From contig JAUCBJ010006426.1 in NCBI GenBank assembly GCA_032718475.1, positions 1-64,000 of the forward strand: a DNA stretch of 64,000 nucleotides, read 5' to 3'. The notes beneath the pieces are model-generated. The model did not search any database, was not told the origin of the DNA, and was given only the letters and a program-made list of their open reading frames with translations. This document shows, piece by piece, positions 1-10,659 of the stretch. The DNA comes from Nemertoderma westbladi (lineage: Eukaryota; Xenacoelomorpha; Nemertodermatida; Nemertodermatidae). Both the position numbers and the translations under genes were made by a program. Numbering within the stretch: position 1 is the stretch's first letter; each line of letters opens with the position of its first letter.

Positions 1-191
1 AGTTTTTGATAATTTATTTTTTTTGAAATTTAGCCATTTTATTTTGAAAAAATTAATGTTCTAGAACAAATATTTTTTTAGACAAAGGCCTGGTTAGTAT
101 TTAAAAAGAACGGGATGGATATAAAACGTATATAAAATGAATAAAATAACTTTTTAGGCCGCGTTCACACTACCGAGTCAAAGTCAAAGTT

Positions 192-1691
192 AACCCTATT
201 AAACCTGGGGGGGAGGGGGCCAATATGACCCCCCCCCCCGTGGTTTTTTTATTATAATTCTGAAACAAACGCAGTTGGGAATCTGAAATTTTATGACTTT
301 TCCTAAAAATCTATTATATTCCTAGTAGTGAAAGCCGTTTTCAAAAATATTAGGTAGTTTTCGAGTTATAGCACCATTTTTTAACCCTACTTTTAGCACT
401 TTTTTTGAGACGTTTTTTGAAAATTACATTTCATCAAATATGAATTGTAACATCTCTATTTTTTATTTACACCGGTTTTTTGGTCTTAGCAATTGGATGG
501 AATTCATATAAATTGATTTAGAAATTTCAAACTTGTTTTTTTCGGCGGGTGCCAAATTTTGGTGCCAGCACCAAATTTTGAAATATGTCAATTTTGTAAA
601 TTGATTGTTTGAAACTTATTTTTTACGCAATTGGGGTTTTTTGGGGTTCTGATTTCGATGAAATATATACGAGTTGCACCAAGCGTTTCAAACTTGTATT
701 TTTCGGTGCTGTGTGCAAATTTTGGTGCTAGCACGAAATTTTGAAAATCCATTCAATAGATAAAATTGCTTGTGACAATTTATTTCTTGCATTTTAGAGG
801 TTTATGGCTGTTCTGAATTCAATGGAATATATAATTATCGAACTAGACATCTCAAACTTGTATTTTTCAGAAGTGGGTGCAAAATGTGGTGCTAGCACCA
901 AATTTTGAACACCATCAAATATATCAATTGTCCCATCTTGTTTCATGCGTTATACGGGTTTGTTATGGTTCTGAATTCAATGGAAACAGTAAAAATTTCA
1001 TAAGAGTTTTCAAACTTGTATTTTTCGCCGGTGGGTGAAAATTGTTGGCCAGCACCAAATTTTGGAAAATGAGTAAATTGATCAGTAGATAGTAGCATCT
1101 TGTTTCTTGCGTTATACGGGTTTATGAGGGTCCTGAATCCGATGGAATCAATAAAAACAGCACTGGACATCGCAAACTTGTACTTTTTGGAGATGGGTAC
1201 GAAATTTGGTGCTAGCACCAAAATCTGTCAAATTACGCCGAAAAATACAAGTAGCAATGATCTGGCATATTTGAAATGTATTCCATTAGAATCAGCGCCC
1301 TAGAAAACCTGAAAATGTGAATTTATAGCATCATATAAGTGAATTAAAAATTTTGTGTTCTAACTGAAAAGTGCTGGTTACTTGTTTTTTCATTTTTTTC
1401 CTACGCAGAGAGGACTAAACAGCCATATATCATTTTTAAATATTTTCCAATGTATTTTGCGCCCCAGAAAACCTATATTGAAAAACAATTAGCCGAAAAA
1501 TGTAACTTTCAAATTTTGTGAAAATTGTGCACTACTTGTAATTTTGGTGCTGCAATATTACTACCACCCCAGTAAATTCAGACGTTTTCGTTAATATTTG
1601 TAGATTTTAGAGGGAGGGGTCAATATGACACCCCCCCCCCCCCCCCCCGCGGTATTTGTACAGCATTTTATAGCCCGGTACTAATAGGGTT
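192..1691. repeat. Nested inverted ends AACCCTATTA ... TAATAGGGTT
   Basis: Just inside the Harbinger-like ends lies a second pair of inverted words, AACCCTATTA at 192-201 and TAATAGGGTT at 1682-1691, each next to a CCGG/CCTGGG-type word and a long G or C run (C run 1631-1648). The same left word followed by CCCGGG and a G run recurs at 4841 and 15238. This may be an element nested in the outer one or the subterminal part of the same element. Confidence 0.4.
440..1250 (+). repeat. Degenerate ~160-base tandem array
   Basis: Five diverged copies are anchored by CAAACTTGT at about 528, 689, 853, 1011 and 1173, each followed about 30 bases later by TTTGGTGCTAGCACCAAA-like sequence, which is itself palindromic. 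Spacing is 158-164 bases. The array fills much of the Harbinger-like element. Short open frames here are by-products of the repeat. Confidence 0.75.
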
Positions 1692-1862
1692 TTAAAAGAC
1701 AAAATGTAAAACATATCACATGAAATTAATTTTTTCTAGAATGCCCTTATGTATTACATTAGGCCTATATAATGTATTATTATTTATTATTGCTAGCTAG
1801 CTATATTTATTTTCTTTTGAATTTGACCTTGACTTTGACTCGGTAGTGTAAACGCGGTCTTA

Positions 1863-2195
1863 AAATTTTTGAAATTTTTCAATTAAATTATCATGATATC
1901 TAGTAAAATTTATGGTAGCTAATAAATAATAAAAGCAATGATTAAAGTAATTTCAACAAAAAAATTTTTTTTTTAATTTTAAATTTTTATTGTTTCACTA
2001 GCTAATAAAAAGTACTAGCTAACACAAAATCAAAATTTCTAGCTACAATCTTACTGTCAAAATGTCAAATGTTCTAGAATAAAAACCTCATGATAAAAAG
2101 CTATTTTTCAAAAGAAAAAATTGGACTTCTGGATTTCTCTCACAAAAAAACCGCTTTATCTAATACTGTTTAATTCAATTTGAATATATTTATAA
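1863..2195. other. AT-rich spacer
   Basis: Very AT-rich sequence with homopolymer A and T runs. I see no gene, repeat or signal that can be supported. Confidence 0.5.
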
Positions 2196-2635
2196 AAACC
2201 TTTAAAAAGGATTGTCCCATGCAATACAATATTCCATTGGAGCCACTAAAATTCAAAATGACCTCTATTGGACACTGTTCATAAAGGGCCACCAAAAAAT
2301 GAAATGGCTCTTACAAGACAAGACATTGTCCATTAGAGCAGAGCCACTTAAATATGAAATATATTTCAGGCAATTTTCCCTTAAAGCCATTCAAATCTGA
2401 AATGGTCCATATTGGATAGTGTCGCTTGGAGCCACTCAACTATAATGTGGCCCGATATTAGCCAATTTTTATCAAACGCCTTTGAAAAGGCAATGGCCCA
2501 TGCAAGACCATGTTCCATTTGAGCCAAAAGTTCGAAATGGCCTTAATTAGTCACTGTTCACAAAGGGCCACTAAAAAATATAATGGTTCTTACAAGACAA
2601 TGTCCCCTTGGAGCCACCCAATTGACAAATATTAT
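2196..2635 (+). repeat. Two diverged copies of a ~280-base tandem repeat
   Basis: CCTTTAAAAAGG at 2199 and CCTTTGAAAAGG at 2479 start two copies that share CCCATGCAA, TTCCATT, GAGCCA, CACTGTTC and AAAGGGCCAC in the same order. Inside each copy the word GAGCCACT recurs, so the unit has an internal substructure. The second copy is incomplete. Confidence 0.65.
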
Positions 2636-2687
2636 TTAGATTATCTAAAAATAAAAAAAATAAAATGTTTGTTACAATATATTTTGT

Positions 2688-3259
2688 TACATTATGTCAA
2701 CTTAACAGCGTTCTGGTGAATTACTCATAACGCTGCAAAGTACTACTTTGCAGCGTTGCGGCCTATAGGACGGAACGTTGCAAAGTAATCAATGACATGG
2801 AAACAACTTCAATTACCGTATTCCAGAATGTATTATTTCCATTTATGTTAATGATTGCAGCTTTATTATCCAATTTGCAGTGACGGGACTAGCTACTGGA
2901 TGTAAATAATTGTTTAACATGTACTGTAATCCATTATGGCGAAACGTCCAATAGAAGACACTAAATTAACCAAAGAAAGTGACGACAGTGTTCAGTAAAA
3001 CTGTACGGACACAGAAGGTGAATAAGTTTGCTTCAGTCGACTATAGTCAAGATGGATTAATGATTTATCACATCCAAGCAGGAGATAACTTCCAATAAAC
3101 TTTAATTAGATTTAAATGTATAATTAATACTGTGTACCAGTGTACCTGTTAATAAATTTCACTTATATTCGATATAGTACATGATTAAAATGTATAAATG
3201 AGCAACCATAAAATCCTTTCTTCACAAACCGAACGCTGATAAGTTGACATAATGTAACA
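2688..3259. mobile_element. Small element with 25-base inverted ends
   Basis: GTTACATTATGTCAACTTA followed by ACAGCGTT at 2688-2712 is the near-perfect complement of sequence ending at 3259, giving a 570-base unit with inverted ends. No coding capacity is recognised. No target duplication was resolved, so the class is unknown. A near-perfect palindrome lies at 2729-2757 and a related copy at 3370. Confidence 0.45.
2729..2757. repeat. Perfect 14-base palindrome with 1-base spacer
   Basis: AACGCTGCAAAGTA, a single C, then TACTTTGCAGCGTT form a perfect inverted repeat able to fold into a tight hairpin. A similar, shorter copy (ATAACGCTGCAAAGT with TACTTTGCA) lies at 3370-3398, suggesting a transposon end or protein-binding site. 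Confidence 0.6.
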
Positions 3260-3399
3260 AAATTACATACATCATTGCTTGCAAAGGTCACTTTTCAGCG
3301 TTAAAGACCCTTGTTTATTGATGTAAACCTCCCTCGCTGCGCTCGCTCGGTACATAAATAAACTCGGGTCATAACGCTGCAAAGTGCTACTTTGCACAC

Positions 3400-4235
3400 A
3401 ATGATGTAAATAGTTATTAGATTTAATTAATACGGGATAAAATTCACATTATATTTAATAGGCCTATAGATAATTGTTACATTAGGGTAAGAGGCAAAAC
3501 GTCTACATTTATGTCTCCAATATATGAATTACTGGTGGGGGATGGAATTCGTAGGGGTCGTAAGATGTATTTAGGCTCTATAAACTAATCCCCCACCAAT
3601 GACAAAATGTTAATAATGAAGTGTATAGTATGCGAAATAGTGATAAGTTATCCTTCCTAGAGGTACCGCGAACGGTCATACATTATTTCTTAAAAAAGCA
3701 CAAATTTTAATCGCTTGTCAGTGAGAATTTATTAAAACCTGTTGTTATTTACAGTATTGTTATTTACAATTTAACATATTTTGTTTGCACAAGTTTCGAT
3801 CTTCAAACGGCTGAGACATCCAAATAGTGGCGCAAATTGACCATTAGTGAAAAGGTATTGTTTATTGTTTTGGGTAGAAAACACCGCCACTAATGTTTGA
3901 AATTTAAATAAATAAATTTTTTAAATCATCTAAAAAACACATATTTTGTGTTTCCGGTCACTTTGCGCCATTAACTCGAGAAATCACATCCGCGTTTTTG
4001 ACTGTCGATCATAAGTGATAATAATTATCTATAACGAAAGACTTAAAATCGTCTAAAAACTACTTATTGTACAACTCATAATCAGAAATTACACAAAAGT
4101 GAATTGTATGCGTTATTGTAGATATTTATATTTTTTAAAATATTTGCAAAGGCATTTTTGGCTGTAGAATTAAATTGATAATAAATACTATTGTTTACCG
4201 CTAGGGGTGCAAGTTAAATTCATAAGAACTAAAGG
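3400..4235. other. AT-rich spacer with one hairpin
   Basis: No gene is seen. An 11-base inverted repeat (TGGTGGGGGAT at 3533-3543 and its complement at 3588-3598) frames a 44-base loop. The rest is AT-rich with no recognisable element. Confidence 0.45.
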
Positions 4236-4448
4236 CAATTTCCTTGTAATTGTTTATTTTGGGCCATTATGCCTAGATTGGGCCATTTTGTTCTAGGTGG
4301 GCCATATTTGCCCTAAGAGGACGTGTACCTTTTGGGCCATCGTAGTAGGATTAGGGCCATTGCTCCAAGCCCAAGGCCATTTAAGGGCCATTGGACCTTT
4401 AAAAGGTGGCCCTAATAGTGGGAAAGCTTATATATATATATATATATA
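4236..4448 (+). repeat. GGGCCAT-rich cluster and (TA)n
   Basis: The word GGGCCAT or AGGCCAT occurs about nine times in 160 bases at irregular spacing, followed by a (TA) microsatellite at about 4431-4448. It resembles the GGGCCA words of the 2196-2635 repeat. Function is unknown. Confidence 0.5.
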
Positions 4449-4842
4449 ATATTGCATTATTATGTTCGGGGATGGCACAACGAAATGAAAGACATTTCAA
4501 TTTCGTTTCACTTTACATTTTTATGTAAATTTAATTTATTAATTAAACATTATTTAAACTGATTTGTTGGTTAGTATGTTCCATAAATTTTTATATATCT
4601 TTGTAGATGAAAATAAAGTGCAGGTGAAGACCTATATGGGGGTTAAAGGCCTGAGCTCAACAAAAGGATTCACGTACAAGGTAAGTTTAGTTACAATCTA
4701 TAAAACAATTTCAATACAAAGTCATAAGATATGCGATCCCCCCATGGTTTCCCATAAACATCGCTATGATCCATGATATGTGGGTTGCAGCTTTATTAGT
4801 TTTATACTGCGTTTTCGGTTATTCTCATTATTAGGTACATTA

Positions 4843-5035
4843 ACCCTATTTGACCCGGGGGGGGGGGGGGTATTTTTTAGTAGTTCAGTGGGCACTAACG
4901 TCTCGCTGGCACTAGCGTCCTATTGGTCATTATTAGTGCCCGCGATAATGCGAATAAGTCACTAAAGGTACTGAGACATTACTGCCTGTGGGCACTAATG
5001 TCTCGTGGGCACTAACGTCGCAAGGCCCATTGGTG
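4843..5035 (+). repeat. G homopolymer followed by GGGCACTAACGTC repeats
   Basis: AACCCTATTTGACCC leads into a 14-base G run (4857-4870). Downstream, GTGGGCACTAACGTCTCG-like words recur at about 4889, 4990 and 5009, with an inverted version (TAGTGCCCGC) at 4935. This looks like a degenerate short tandem or palindromic repeat. Confidence 0.5.
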
Positions 5036-5108
5036 TAACATCACAATAATATAATGACTTTGGGCAATTAATATTTTTTAATGCTTTTTTAAAAATTCCT
5101 GGGACACC

Positions 5109-5258
5109 TAACGTTGCATTTCCACATAAACGTTGCCACGTATGTTATATGGGTGGAGTTAAAGCAGTAAAGAAAAGTTGCTTCCACTGCGACAGGTGTG
5201 GTGAAAATCCGGGACTCTGTCTGTATTGGTGATTGTTTTAATAACTACCACAAATATT
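5109..5258 (+). pseudogene. PiggyBac transposase C-terminal Cys-rich domain remnant
   Basis: The frame from 5109 reads a Cys-rich segment with C-x2-C (KRCHVC), then C-x2-C-x2-C (CFHCDRC) and GLC, and after a one-base frame change GDCFNNYHKY and a stop. The order of C-x2-C pairs, the LC motif and the CF-x2-YH ending are those of the Cys-rich domain that closes PiggyBac transposases. Only this domain is left; the catalytic part is missing. The frame change near 5225 and the isolation make it a dead fragment. Family assignment is from motif order only. Confidence 0.55.
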
Positions 5259-5259
5259 G

Positions 5260-6095
5260 AAATTAATATTGTGAATGTATTGATTTTCAAATTCTAATAA
5301 TTTTATCATTAAAAATAATGATAATAAATAATAATATAATGAAATTTGTTGTGTTCTATGGCCTAACTGTTAATTCATATTATGTGTGCTATGGCCATAC
5401 TATTATGCCAAGGGGGGTCAATCAACTCTACTCACTGATACCTAACCGGATCTAAAAATAGTTTTGAGTTATCTACGTTGACAAAAATTGTATCACTATT
5501 GCAAATAGTTCAGCACACTAGTGTGGATAAAGTTTTGGGGTTCAGACAGGAGAGGGTTAATATCTGGTTTGGGGGCAGGTCAATTCCTATAGTCGCAATA
5601 CGTTGGAGCCTCACTGATGAATTGTTTTAATGTATTTATTGGAAATACCAAATTTCATTAAGTTCCAAACAATTTGTGATATTCATGTATGCCCAAAATA
5701 GAATTATCTAATAAAGTAATAACTCCGCACTTTAAGTAGCATATACATTAAGTTATTTATTACTTCTGTGTTATGATTATGAATGTGTGAATTATGAGTT
5801 GTTAGAGTCTGGTTCGATATAATGCAGTTACATTCTACCCCCTTTTAAACCCCTTTAGAGTTTAGGTGCACTCTATTTATTAAGTTCTACCACCAGATAG
5901 AACTCGTCGTAAGCTTTTAAATGATACCAATATCTTAATTTCGTTCAAATTCGAGTTACATGGGTTTGCCTTAGGACGGCAGAACTTAATGTGGTACACA
6001 GTCATGGTAGTTGGTCACAACTTACTTTAAACTTTCGGAAATTGTGAGTTAAATATAAAATTTATATTGCTTAATGTTTATTTTAAAACTTATTG
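5260..6095. other. Spacer without recognised features
   Basis: AT-rich sequence with no supported gene or repeat. A possible splice acceptor (CATATAG at 6098-6104) precedes the next reading frame. Confidence 0.4.
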
Positions 6096-6123
6096 ATTCA
6101 TATAGGCGAAGTCGGGATCTTTC

Positions 6124-6675
6124 GTGGCAAATGTGGTCCTCATCCGTAACCACATTAACAAGGAACTACAACGTTATGGAAACCGCGAGTGGAACGTCTT
6201 CGGTTGGGCGAAGTTTGCGGTAACCACTGACGAATACGACACATCTGTTTCCTCAGCGAGGCTTCACTTCTGCAGCATCAGACCTGTAGACCACCACATT
6301 GTATTTGAGAAGTTCATTGTGCCCGTGGTTGTTCCCTATTTCGTCCATCCCTAGGTTGAAGGTCCCCCTCCTGCTGGCGGGGGTGACGCCCAACACGCAA
6401 GACCCCCTCCTGCTGATGGGGGTGATGCCCAACTCATAGGTCCCCCTCCTGCTGGCAGGGGTGATGCCCAACATGTAGGTCCCCCTCCTGCTGACGGGGG
6501 TGATGCCCAACTCGTAGGCCCCCCTCCTGCTGGCAGGGATGATGCCCAACACGTAGGTCCACATCCTGCTGACAGGGGCGATGCCCAACTCCTAGGTCCC
6601 CCTCCTGCTGGCGGGGGCGACGCCCAACACGTAGGTCCCCCTCCTGCTGGCGGGGGCAGCGCCCAACCCGCGGTA
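6124..6675 (+). pseudogene. Unrecognised reading frame with in-frame TAG and 13-residue repeats
   Basis: A 76-codon frame starting at ATG 6124 (open upstream to about 6105 behind a possible acceptor) has globular-looking composition (motifs WNVFGWAKF, SARLHFCSI, HHIVFEKF). It ends at TAG 6352-6354, but the same frame continues after the stop through eight 13-residue repeats of the type GPPPAGGGDAQHV to a TAA at 6675. A 39-base unit always preserves frame, so the repeat may once have been the Pro/Gly-rich tail of this protein. I do not recognise the family. It could be an exon, a transposon gene fragment or a chance frame joined to a minisatellite. Confidence 0.35.
6361..6672 (+). repeat. 39-base minisatellite, 8 copies
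   Basis: Eight head-to-tail 39-base units of the form GGTCCCCCTCCTGCTGG followed by CGGGGGTGATGCCCAAC. Unit length is a multiple of three and the plus-strand frame shared with the upstream reading frame is open through all copies. GC content is much higher than in the surroundings. The open frame on the other strand is a by-product. Confidence 0.85.
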
Positions 6676-6717
6676 TAAGCTATAGAATGTCGACTAGTAT
6701 GTCTGCTGCTTTTTGGG

Positions 6718-7507
6718 ACTTTTGAACGGAGCTTAATACGTTGTTTGAACTGAGCTTAATACATTTTTTGAACTGAGCTTAATACGTTTTTTACTATGTT
6801 GTTTGAACTGAGCTTAATTTGTTTTTTACTACGTTGTTTGAACTGAGCTTAATGCATTGTTTGAACTGAGCTTAATGCGTTTTTGAATACTTTGTTTGAA
6901 CTGAGCTTAATAATACCTTTTTTAATACGTTGTTTGAACATGCTTAATACGTTTTTTACTACGTTGTTTGAACTGAGCTTAATGCATTGTTTGAACTGAG
7001 CTTAATGTGTTTTTTAATACGTTGTTTGTACTGAGCTCAATGCGTTGTTTGAACTGAGCTTAATACCTTTTTTAATACATTGTTTGAACTGAGCTTAATA
7101 CGTTTTTTACTACGTTGTTTGAACTGAGCTTAATACATTTTTTGAACTGAGCTTAATACGTTTTTTACTATGTTGTTTGAACTGAGCTTAATTTGTTTTT
7201 TACTACGTTGTTTGAACTGAGCTTAATGCATTGTTTGAACTGAGCTTAATGCGTTTTTGAATACTTTGTTTGAACTGAGCTTAATAATACCTTTTTTAAT
7301 ACGTTGTTTGAACGGGCTTAATACGTTTTTTACTACGTTGTTTGAACTGAGCTTAATGCATTGTTTGAACTGAGCTTAATGTGTTTTTTAATACGTTGTT
7401 TGTACTGAGCTCAATGCGTTGTTTGAACTGAGCTTAATACATTTTTTAATACATTGTTTGAACTGAGCTTAATACGTTTTTTACTACGTTGTTTGAACTG
7501 AGCTTAA
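6718..7507 (+). repeat. TTTGAACTGAGCTTAAT minisatellite with 373-base higher-order period
   Basis: The core TTTGAACTGAGCTTAAT recurs about 25 times, alternating with variable spacers such as ACGTTTTTTACTACG. The series of variants itself repeats: the block beginning ACATTTTTTGAACTG at 6761 reappears at 7134, a 373-base shift, with nearly identical order of variants. So the array grew by duplication of a multi-unit block. It abuts a LINE fragment at 7508. Confidence 0.85.
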
Positions 7508-7720
7508 ACTTCTGTTACCTGGGATCATGGATCCGGAAGTCAGCTGACGACCTTCGAATACGTAAGGGAAAGGCATGGGCAGCCTTGAATAGGCTTTCCA
7601 GGATTTGGAAGTCACCGAGAATTAATCGGAAACTTAAGGTCCGATTATTTAGAGCAGCAGTAGTTCCAGTACTCCTCTACGGGAGTCCATGCTGGGCTCT
7701 AACTGCTGAGGACAAATTTT
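7508..7720 (+). pseudogene. RTE-type LINE reverse transcriptase, C-terminal fragment
   Basis: The frame reads FCYLGSWIRKSADDLR, then KAWAALNRLSRIW and LLYGSPCWALTAED, the post-catalytic region that follows the palm in RTE/CR1-type LINE reverse transcriptases. The catalytic core is absent because the minisatellite replaces everything upstream, and downstream the similarity stops at about 7720. This is a dead internal fragment. Assignment is from familiar sequence motifs and not from a search. Confidence 0.7.
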
Positions 7721-7859
7721 GCCAAAGTCAGCAAGTCAGTATTCCTGTATATTCCCTGCAGTTGAGTGAGTGCGAGTACATAACTCTAGTCTCTAAAGGG
7801 CATAAAAGCTATAATTCTAATCAACAATCTGTTATAATTACCGTAAGTCTTTCATAAAT

Positions 7860-8455
7860 CGTAAATCATATATTATTTAGAGCGCGACACCTAAACGGAA
7901 CTGTTCATACTATCCTGAAAGTGAACAAAGTTGTTAGGAATTACTGTAGTATATAGCGAGACTCAATCGATAACGGCCTAATATTTCGTCTGCCGATAGA
8001 ATTCAGATCCCCTTTGGGTCACACACTGCGCTGGTTTGTCTTTTATCTGATGTTCTTTCTTTGGTCTGGCTTAAGCACGTTTTCTGTGACAATTAAATCA
8101 GCAGGTAAACCCCTTGGGGACCATGTCATACATGGAAGTCATCACCAACTGTCCAGCGTCATTCATGGTATGTCATTGACTTGCTTAAAGAGCTAAATGG
8201 TTTGGAAATGTTCAGGACTGTAAATGCAGTGCTTCTTGTGGCTTCAGGAGACTTCCTGATACAGTAGATGTAGGCCTATTACATTATCTGTCAGCAGGTC
8301 AGTAGTACTGTAGTAGCCTAGCTAGCTGTTAGGTATACACAGTGTAGGTTTTACTAGGTTCACTATGTTTCTTCAGCTGAACACTAGGCAATAGATATTG
8401 TCTAAATTGATGGTGGAGGATCATTAATATCCGAGGCGACAGCGCAACATGTTAT
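7860..8455. other. Spacer without recognised features
   Basis: No gene supported. Short open frames here have no recognisable content. TAGGCCTA-type words occur, as elsewhere in the window. Confidence 0.4.
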
Positions 8456-8461
8456 GGCGGT

Positions 8462-8690
8462 ATGGCAATGATGACAGAGAACGTAGACGACACGGATTCT
8501 GATGATATATCTAATGATAGCAGTTCCACCGATGATGGTGACATCAGTAGTTCAGACTCAGGTGACTACTCTGATTGTCTTTATTCATTGCACAGTCAAG
8601 GCCATAATTGGGAGTTTGTAACTGGGGTGTCAGATGCTCGTGCGAGTTCTCCGTTTACCAGTACGCCAGGTTGGCAAAATAGAATCAGTT
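8462..8690 (+). pseudogene. Acidic N-terminal fragment, possibly PiggyBac-type
   Basis: From ATG 8465 the frame encodes a Ser/Asp-rich acidic stretch (residues about 5-45) followed by HNWEFVTGVSDA and PFTSTPGW. An acidic head followed by F-T-x-T-P-G is a common start of PiggyBac transposases in invertebrates. Beyond about 8690 the sequence is the reversed end of a different transposase, so the frame after that point is meaningless. Alternatively it is an unrelated acidic first exon. Confidence 0.35.
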
Positions 8691-9196
8691 GGGAACACAA
8701 AGCCCAATTTCGCCTCATTTTGATTTTGTGTCATCGCTGGAAGACACCGCTTGATGCGTTCGCGATCAGATAACCTGTCGTAGACTGGCATATATTTATG
8801 CCAGTCGGGTTTTATGAATGGTTTGTTTGTATAGCTTGGATCATTTTTTATATACTTACACCATGATGCAGGGCAATCTTTATGCTGAGATTTGGGATCT
8901 TTGTATGAAGTATAATGGTGCACAGCAGCCATGATCTATTTAATTATTGTATCCAATAATTCATTCAGTTTTAGATCAGATAATTTTTTGTAATCAACAT
9001 CTGCAACATGTAACACACTAGAGTTCCGGTAAAAGCTGCTAAGTTTGTATATTTGTTTCTGGGTGAGACCACCTTTTCCACCGATTTTGTGGCTCTGGCG
9101 AACATTATCTAAGCCATGAGTCATCCGTTTCGCCACATTATTAATGCACTCAAATTGTGAAACTGGGTGGTCAGTACCACATGTCAAGTCATTCAA
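8690..9196 (-). pseudogene. Mutator-type transposase remnant
   Basis: Read on the minus strand from 9196, the frame gives QFECINNVAKRM, then IGGKGGLTQKQIYKLSSFY, then SWCKYIKN and MTQNQNE in the order known from the Mutator-like transposases of cnidarians and molluscs (C-I-N-V-K-R, GG-K-G-LT, SWCKY, TQNQNE). A single in-frame TAG near 8936-8938 interrupts it. Both ends are truncated: nothing recognisable upstream of 9196, and a junction with foreign DNA near 8690. It is a decayed fragment; the superfamily call rests on motifs. Confidence 0.6.
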
Positions 9197-9227
9197 AGAG
9201 TGTGTCTTTGGTATATTATATCATGAA

Positions 9228-9275
9228 GGGGGAAGTTAGAATCAGTGCATAAATGCAGTTCATCTAACTTCCCCC
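9228..9275. repeat. 13-base inverted repeat, possible element end
   Basis: GGGGGAAGTTAGA at 9228-9240 is the exact complement of 9263-9275, with a 22-base loop containing TGCATAAATGCA. It lies 30 bases outside the transposase remnant and could be a solo or fused terminal inverted repeat. Confidence 0.45.
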
Positions 9276-9276
9276 A

Positions 9277-10655
9277 AATATCCACTGTTGAATAAATTTG
9301 AAGTAATATATTACAGGCGAAAAGGTGCGAGTTTTTTATTAAATAGTGTGTTTCATTTGTTATTTGATCTCTCTTTATTGTTTAAAGTGCATTTAATATC
9401 ATACTGGTTTTTTAGAATATTACAACCTTATGTTTTATTAATTTACCCAAAGGAATCGTTATACAAACCGGTTATTTGTACACCTATCCATAATGCGCTC
9501 AGTAAGGTGCAAACAACATATTAATATGAAAATAAAGTATCTGCAACGAAAAGAACCCAATACTATGCTATTTGACCTTATTAAAAATTTTGCACTTTGG
9601 TACACATATTTGTACAAGTGCACTTTGGTGGATCCTAAAGATGGTTCCTTTTTAATACACTTATGTTTATCCTCTACCGACCTACGATAGTATAAGATCA
9701 AGTGTCAGTTACTAAAAGTGTCAAAAATGCAATTTAATAAATCACGACATTTGCGATTTTGGACTATATTCAAGGAGATTTTAAATAACTTTATAGACAT
9801 AAAAAGGTAAACAAATGTTAAGATTTATAGTTAGAAATCACTCCAAACTACATTTTAATCAAAACAATAACATTCTACGACTTAAGAACTTTAAATAATA
9901 GTGTTTGAAATATCGAAAAAATGTGCACTATTTAAGTGCATTTTGCATTTAAGAACATGCGTCTTTTCCCAAGTTGTATGCTATTTCACACACTACAATC
10001 TATCCTCTATCCAATGAAAAAAGTTTCAGATCAAATGGCCCAGTAGAACCGAAGTTATTGATGTTTAAAAATAGTCACTCAAAAATTTCAAATTCACTTG
10101 GTCACATAGTCTAGTCGTGGTTATCAATCACGTTAATGTTAATAAAACCTAAGTTCGCGGGTACGAAATCCAATATTGACCATTCTTATTTTTTTGCAAA
10201 AAAAAATTATTTTTATTTTTTCACTAAAATCGCTCTAACTTCGGTTCTGGTGGTCCAAATTCAATAAAATTGGTATATTCTTTGCCATAATTTTTTTTGA
10301 TATACATCAGATAATATTTCAGACAGTATATTTTCCGGTTCCTGTTGCAGTGGAAGAGGGAGAGAAGGGCGAAAATCATGTTAATTGATAGTTTCAAACA
10401 CTTGCATCGTTAAACCAGTCGAGGTCGACTGTACGTTAACAGGAACTGGTTGTGGTTGCAGATGGTGTTTCATTGAAAGACAGAATTCTTGAGACACTAA
10501 TTGACTGGGTAACATTAATCTCGAATGGAGATTGCGAAATTGTTAGGGGGTGATAGGTGGTGAATGCGGAGGTGGCATTTTGTGTTTAACACGACTCCCT
10601 TAATCATCCCTTGATTCCTTCTAATTCTTCTAAGAATATTTTAAGTTCTGACCCC
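9277..10655. other. AT-rich spacer
   Basis: No gene can be supported over this stretch. Open frames are short and low in complexity. I see no clear inverted ends or tandem arrays. Confidence 0.4.
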
Positions 10656-10659
10656 ATAC

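Larger units (their letters stand above)
157..1859. mobile_element. Non-autonomous Harbinger-like DNA transposon
   Basis: The ends are inverted copies of about 35 bases. The left end starts GGCCGCGTTCACACTACC and runs into GAGTCAAAGTCAA; the right end is its near-perfect complement ending at 1859. Both sides are flanked by TTA (154-156 and 1860-1862), a 3-base duplication typical of PIF/Harbinger elements. There is no transposase inside; the interior is a 160-base tandem array plus two G/C homopolymer blocks. The superfamily assignment is inference from the duplication and end sequence. Confidence 0.7.

Noticed and set aside
2941-2998. Short ATG frame reading MAKRPIEDTKLTKESDDSVQ
   Set aside because: Only 20 codons with no continuation in any frame and no recognised family.
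6253-6588. Antisense 111-codon frame with GITPASRRGTY repeats
   Set aside because: Reverse reading of the 39-base minisatellite; the plus-strand frame is the one linked to a non-repetitive reading frame.
6718-7507. Possible CRISPR-like array
   Set aside because: The units are directly adjacent variants of one core with no unique spacers, and the genome is eukaryotic; it is a minisatellite.
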